A stretch of 26,375 bases of DNA from JAXJQF01 sp036311285 (GTDB taxonomy: Bacteria > Pseudomonadota > Gammaproteobacteria > Enterobacterales > Succinivibrionaceae): the NCBI GenBank assembly GCA_036311285.1, contig JAXJQF010000045.1, positions 1-26,375 on the forward strand, given 5' to 3'. Below, piece by piece: positions 24,147 to 26,375 of the stretch. The notes beneath the pieces are model-generated. The model was given only the letters and a program-made list of their open reading frames with translations. It was not told the DNA's origin and searched no databases. The position numbers were made by a program, and so were the translations under genes. How positions within the stretch are numbered: the first letter of the stretch is position 1; each line of letters begins with the position of its first letter.

Positions 24147-25070
24147 CTAGTTCAATCTTATTTCAGAGATATTATAAGGGGTAATTTGATATACGTAATA
24201 ATTTAACCAATTGGAAAATAATAAATTCCCATGACTTCTCCAAGAACACTTAGGTGTTTTACTTGGGTCATTATTAGGGAAATAATTAACAGGTATAATA
24301 GGATTTAAACCCGCTCCCAAATCTCTTTGATATTCGTTATTTAAAGTATCTGCATCATATTCAGGATGTCCTGTTACAAATACCTGTCTCTTATCTTTAG
24401 ATACAGCTAAATACACACCAATTTCATCTGAGCTTGCTAATACTTCTAGATCTGTATTATTTTCTATAAACTCTTTTGTAAAATCAGCAAATCTTGAATG
24501 TGGAGCTAAGAAGTTATCATCAAAACCTCTAATTAAAGGCTCATGCTCCTTACAAATTTCAATGTTATAAACTCCTGATAATTTTACATCTCTAGTCTGT
24601 TTTGGTAAGTCATAAAAAATTTTTAAAGCTGCTTGCACTGACCAACAACTAAAGTATGTTGAAGTTACATGAGACTTTGACCAATTCATTATCTCGACAA
24701 GAGTATCCCAATAGTTAACTTCCTCAAATGGTATAAATTCTAAAGGTGCACCAGTGATTATCATTCCATCATAATAATTATCTTTAACGTCGTCAAAACT
24801 TTGGTAGAAACGGTCTAAATGAGCTTGAGGTGTATTCTTTGATACATGGTCATCAATTCTTAGCAAATCAACAATTACCTGAAGAGGAGTATTCGATAAC
24901 TTACGTAAAAACTGAGTTTCTGTTTCTATTTTTTTAGGCATAATATTTAATAATAAAACCTTTAAAGGTCTTATATCTTGATGAATAGCTCTACTTTCTG
25001 GCATTATAAAAACATTTTCAGAAGCTAATATACTAGCAGCAGGAAGACTATCAGGTATTGTAATTGGCAT
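24147..25070 (-). CDS. metA: Homoserine O-acyltransferase MetA (predicted acetyl-CoA specificity)
   Basis: Protein of 307 aa (E. coli 309); residue numbers align without gaps through the active site. The catalytic triad is Cys142 (in FSCWSVQAA), His235 and Glu237 (in TGHPEYDADT). Position 111, in TGAPLE, is Glu. In this family Gly111 goes with succinyl-CoA (E. coli) and Glu111 with acetyl-CoA (shown for the Bacillus cereus enzyme), so this protein is predicted to make O-acetylhomoserine despite its usual succinyltransferase label. The CWGAQA loop reads CWSVQA here. AAGGATC is the ribosome site. metH follows after 6 bases, giving a two-gene methionine operon. No MetJ box (AGACGTCT) or SAM riboswitch was recognised upstream. 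Confidence 0.95.
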   Translation of the reverse strand: MPITIPDSLPAASILASENVFIMPESRAIHQDIRPLKVLLLNIMPKKIETETQFLRKLSNTPLQVIVDLLRIDDHVSKNTPQAHLDRFYQSFDDVKDNYYDGMIITGAPLEFIPFEEVNYWDTLVEIMNWSKSHVTSTYFSCWSVQAALKIFYDLPKQTRDVKLSGVYNIEICKEHEPLIRGFDDNFLAPHSRFADFTKEFIENNTDLEVLASSDEIGVYLAVSKDKRQVFVTGHPEYDADTLNNEYQRDLGAGLNPIIPVNYFPNNDPSKTPKCSWRSHGNLLFSNWLNYYVYQITPYNISEIRLN

Positions 25071-25152
25071 ATAAAGATCCTTAAATTAAATTACTTATCT
25101 TATTATAATCTATATATAATAATCATAAAGTATAAATGCAAGCTTTATTTAT
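25071..25152. promoter_or_regulatory. metA / CinA-like divergent promoter region
   Basis: These 82 bases lie between divergent genes and contain perfect TATAAT hexamers on both strands: minus 25102-25107, for metA-metH; plus 25104-25109 and 25115-25120, for the CinA-like gene. The -35 regions are weak (CTTTAT for metA; TTAAAT or TTACTT for the plus strand). No operator palindrome for MetJ and no LysR-type T-N11-A site stands out. Confidence 0.4.
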
Positions 25153-25167
25153 ATGGAATCAAATAAA

Positions 25168-26250
25168 ATGAAAAAATTACTAGTCGAAATGATTTGCACA
25201 GGAGATGAATTATTGTGTGGATACGTTGAAAACTCCAATTCAACATTTTTAGCACAATGCTTACAAAAAACAGGTTTAACTCTAAATAAAATATCCGTTG
25301 TTGGCGATAACTTTGAAGATATAACAAATGCTTTTAAATATCACGAAAAAGCAAATGTTATTATCATTAACGGAGGACTTGGACCAACAAGTGACGACAT
25401 TACTTTAGAATGCTTTGCAAAATATTCAGGGGTAGAGTTAGAGAAAAACGAAGAAGCTTTAAATGATTTAAAAAAAGCACTATCACAAAGAAGAAGAAAA
25501 CTTGATAACCAAAATATCAAACAGGTATATCTACCCCAAAAGGCGATAGTTATCAAAAATCCTATAGGAACTGCATGCGGAGTAATGTGTGAGTACAATA
25601 ATAGAATTTATTATTTCACACCTGGGGTACCAAAAGAATTTAAGAGAATGATTACTGACAAAATAATCCCTTCTATCTTAAGTAAATACAATAATCAAAA
25701 CAACTTTAACATTAAATATTTCTTTACATTTGGTATTGGTGAAGCCGATATCAACACAAAGCTTAATAATTATAATTTCCCTAATTCCATAAAAATTGGA
25801 TATAGAGTAACAGAAACTAATACAGAATTAAAACTTATAAGTGATACAAAGATATTAGACGATGTAGAAATCGCTTCATCATTCATTAAAGATGCCGTTG
25901 GTGATTACATTATATCAGAAGATAGTTTCAATCGTTTTAATCAATTAACTGAGTTATTAAAACTGAACGACAACGTTTTAATAATTGATAATTACAAATC
26001 AACATCAATTATTAGTGAATTTAAAAAGTTCACAGAAAACTTCACATACACAACCATCTCTAATATCGATTCTGAGCAAAAAGCTAAACATAGATTTATT
26101 ATAGAAATAATACCGCAAAAGGAAAAAGTAAAAAATCTATGTATTTCAATAACAGATAATCAACTAAAGAACAGCTTTATAAAAGAGTTCTTTATACATT
26201 CAAATCATAGAAATATAAACGAAATAATTGGCTCTTCGGGTGTGACATAA
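25168..26250 (+). CDS. CinA/YfaY-like protein, C-terminus probably altered by an insertion
   Basis: 360 aa from the ATG at 25168. An in-frame ATG at 25153 exists, but GGAA lies 9 bases before the second ATG and the family starts at this point (KKLLVEMICTGDELLCG). Residues about 1-170 form the CinA N-terminal MoCF-type domain: GDELLCG..EN.N, VVGDN, NGGLGPTSDD, NPIGTACG and FTPGVPKEF, closest to E. coli YfaY. The rest corresponds to the degenerate PncC-like part of YfaY. The SCTGG nucleophile loop of active NMN deamidases is not present (DNYKSTS at the likely place). The last few codons lie in GGGTGTGACATAA, which looks like the end of an insertion sequence, so the native C-terminus may be missing. 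Confidence 0.85.
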   Translation: MKKLLVEMICTGDELLCGYVENSNSTFLAQCLQKTGLTLNKISVVGDNFEDITNAFKYHEKANVIIINGGLGPTSDDITLECFAKYSGVELEKNEEALNDLKKALSQRRRKLDNQNIKQVYLPQKAIVIKNPIGTACGVMCEYNNRIYYFTPGVPKEFKRMITDKIIPSILSKYNNQNNFNIKYFFTFGIGEADINTKLNNYNFPNSIKIGYRVTETNTELKLISDTKILDDVEIASSFIKDAVGDYIISEDSFNRFNQLTELLKLNDNVLIIDNYKSTSIISEFKKFTENFTYTTISNIDSEQKAKHRFIIEIIPQKEKVKNLCISITDNQLKNSFIKEFFIHSNHRNINEIIGSSGVT

Positions 26251-26266
26251 AATTCGTGTATTCCTG

Positions 26267-26293
26267 TTAAGTCTGTTAATATTAAAGACTTAA
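26267..26293. repeat. Perfect 8+8 inverted repeat before the right-edge frame
   Basis: TTAAGTCT (26267-26274) and AGACTTAA (26286-26293) form a perfect inverted repeat around 11 AT-rich bases, ending 10 bases before the ATG at 26304. It could be an operator, or a hairpin that hides the ribosome site from read-through transcripts, a known feature of insertion sequences. There is no T-run suited to a terminator. Confidence 0.5.
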
Positions 26294-26303
26294 TTGGAGT
26301 TAT

Positions 26304-26375
26304 ATGAATATGGCAAAAAAAGATATTAAGCGAAATCCAGCTGCTGAAAAAATTGCAGATTTAATTCTCAATAAT
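26304..26375 (+). CDS. Partial reading frame, possible IS256-family transposase N-terminus
   Basis: Twenty-four codons run to the window edge: MNMAKKDIKRNPAAEKIADL and four more residues (ILNN). TGGAG lies 5 bases before the ATG; a second ATG lies at 26310. The NPxAEKIA....L.NN pattern resembles the opening of some mutator-type (IS256) transposases from anaerobic bacteria. The stretch is too short to be decisive, and any small basic N-terminus could look like this. The upstream terminal-repeat-like sequence is the main support. Confidence 0.4.
   Translation, partial: MNMAKKDIKRNPAAEKIADLILNN

Larger units (their letters stand above)
26238..26375 (+). mobile_element. Possible left end of an IS256-type insertion sequence (incomplete)
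   Basis: GGGTGTGACATAAAATTCGT, beginning at 26238, resembles the GGGTGT...ACA.AAAATT..TG form of IS256-family terminal repeats as I remember them. It lies inside the tail of the CinA-like gene. About 66 bases further in, a new plus-strand frame begins with a good ribosome site, as expected for a transposase. The right end, target duplication and most of the transposase lie beyond the window, so this is a hypothesis from one end only. Confidence 0.35.

Noticed and set aside
25071..25152. Search for a MetJ box or SAM/cobalamin riboswitch upstream of metA
   Set aside because: The leader is short and nearly all A+T; no AGACGTCT-type repeats or GC-rich conserved riboswitch core could be seen.

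Overview
This window is the chromosome of an AT-rich gammaproteobacterium. The order uvrA / ssb / msh genes / mreBCD is the arrangement that flanks the MSHA pilus locus in Vibrio, Shewanella and Aeromonas, and every gene reads best against gammaproteobacterial families. The strong A+T bias, and a compact msh locus without some of the usual genes, would fit a low-GC host-associated member of the Aeromonadales (for example Succinivibrionaceae). That placement is inference; nothing in the window names a genus.

Layout. Positions 1-2445 (minus strand) hold the cell-shape operon mreB-mreC-mreD, with mreD cut by the left edge. A 188-base AT-rich gap follows. Positions 2634-15765 (minus strand) are one long, tightly packed MSHA type IV pilus operon, in transcription order mshI, a PilN-like gene, mshJ, mshK, mshL, mshM, mshN, mshE, mshG, mshF, one prepilin (mshB-like), mshC, mshD, mshO, mshP. 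Its genes overlap or lie within about 15 bases of each other. Next come ssb (minus) with a clear terminator, and uvrA (plus), divergent from ssb. Two tandem paralogous DUF2750-type genes follow uvrA, then a long bidirectional hairpin. metH and metA (minus, transcribed metA then metH) form a methionine operon. A CinA/YfaY-like gene (plus) diverges from metA. Its last codons run into what looks like the left end of an insertion sequence, whose transposase-like reading frame leaves the window at the right edge.

How the genes work together. MshI, the PilN-like protein, MshJ and MshK form the inner-membrane alignment complex. MshL is the outer-membrane secretin. MshM and MshN are accessory AAA and TPR proteins. 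MshE is the extension ATPase and MshG the membrane platform. The prepilin and MshC/D/O/P supply fibre and minor pilins. Prepilin peptidase and the PilT retraction ATPase are not in this window. MreB, MreC and MreD run the rod-shape elongation machinery. Ssb and UvrA serve DNA replication and repair. MetA and MetH carry out the first committed and the last step of methionine synthesis.

The window is mostly conserved core genome; I do not see a wholly new system. The points most worth a second look are: MetA carries Glu111, which predicts acetyl-CoA rather than succinyl-CoA use; the MshE c-di-GMP motif has lost a key glutamine (Ser32); the msh locus has one prepilin gene where two are usual and no mshH or mshQ; MshF looks like a pilin that has lost its processing site; MshO has Ala in place of Gly at its processing site; the DUF2750 genes are duplicated; and a probable IS256-type end sits at the right edge. 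No tRNA, rRNA or CRISPR was seen, and no gene-free stretch exceeds 300 bases.
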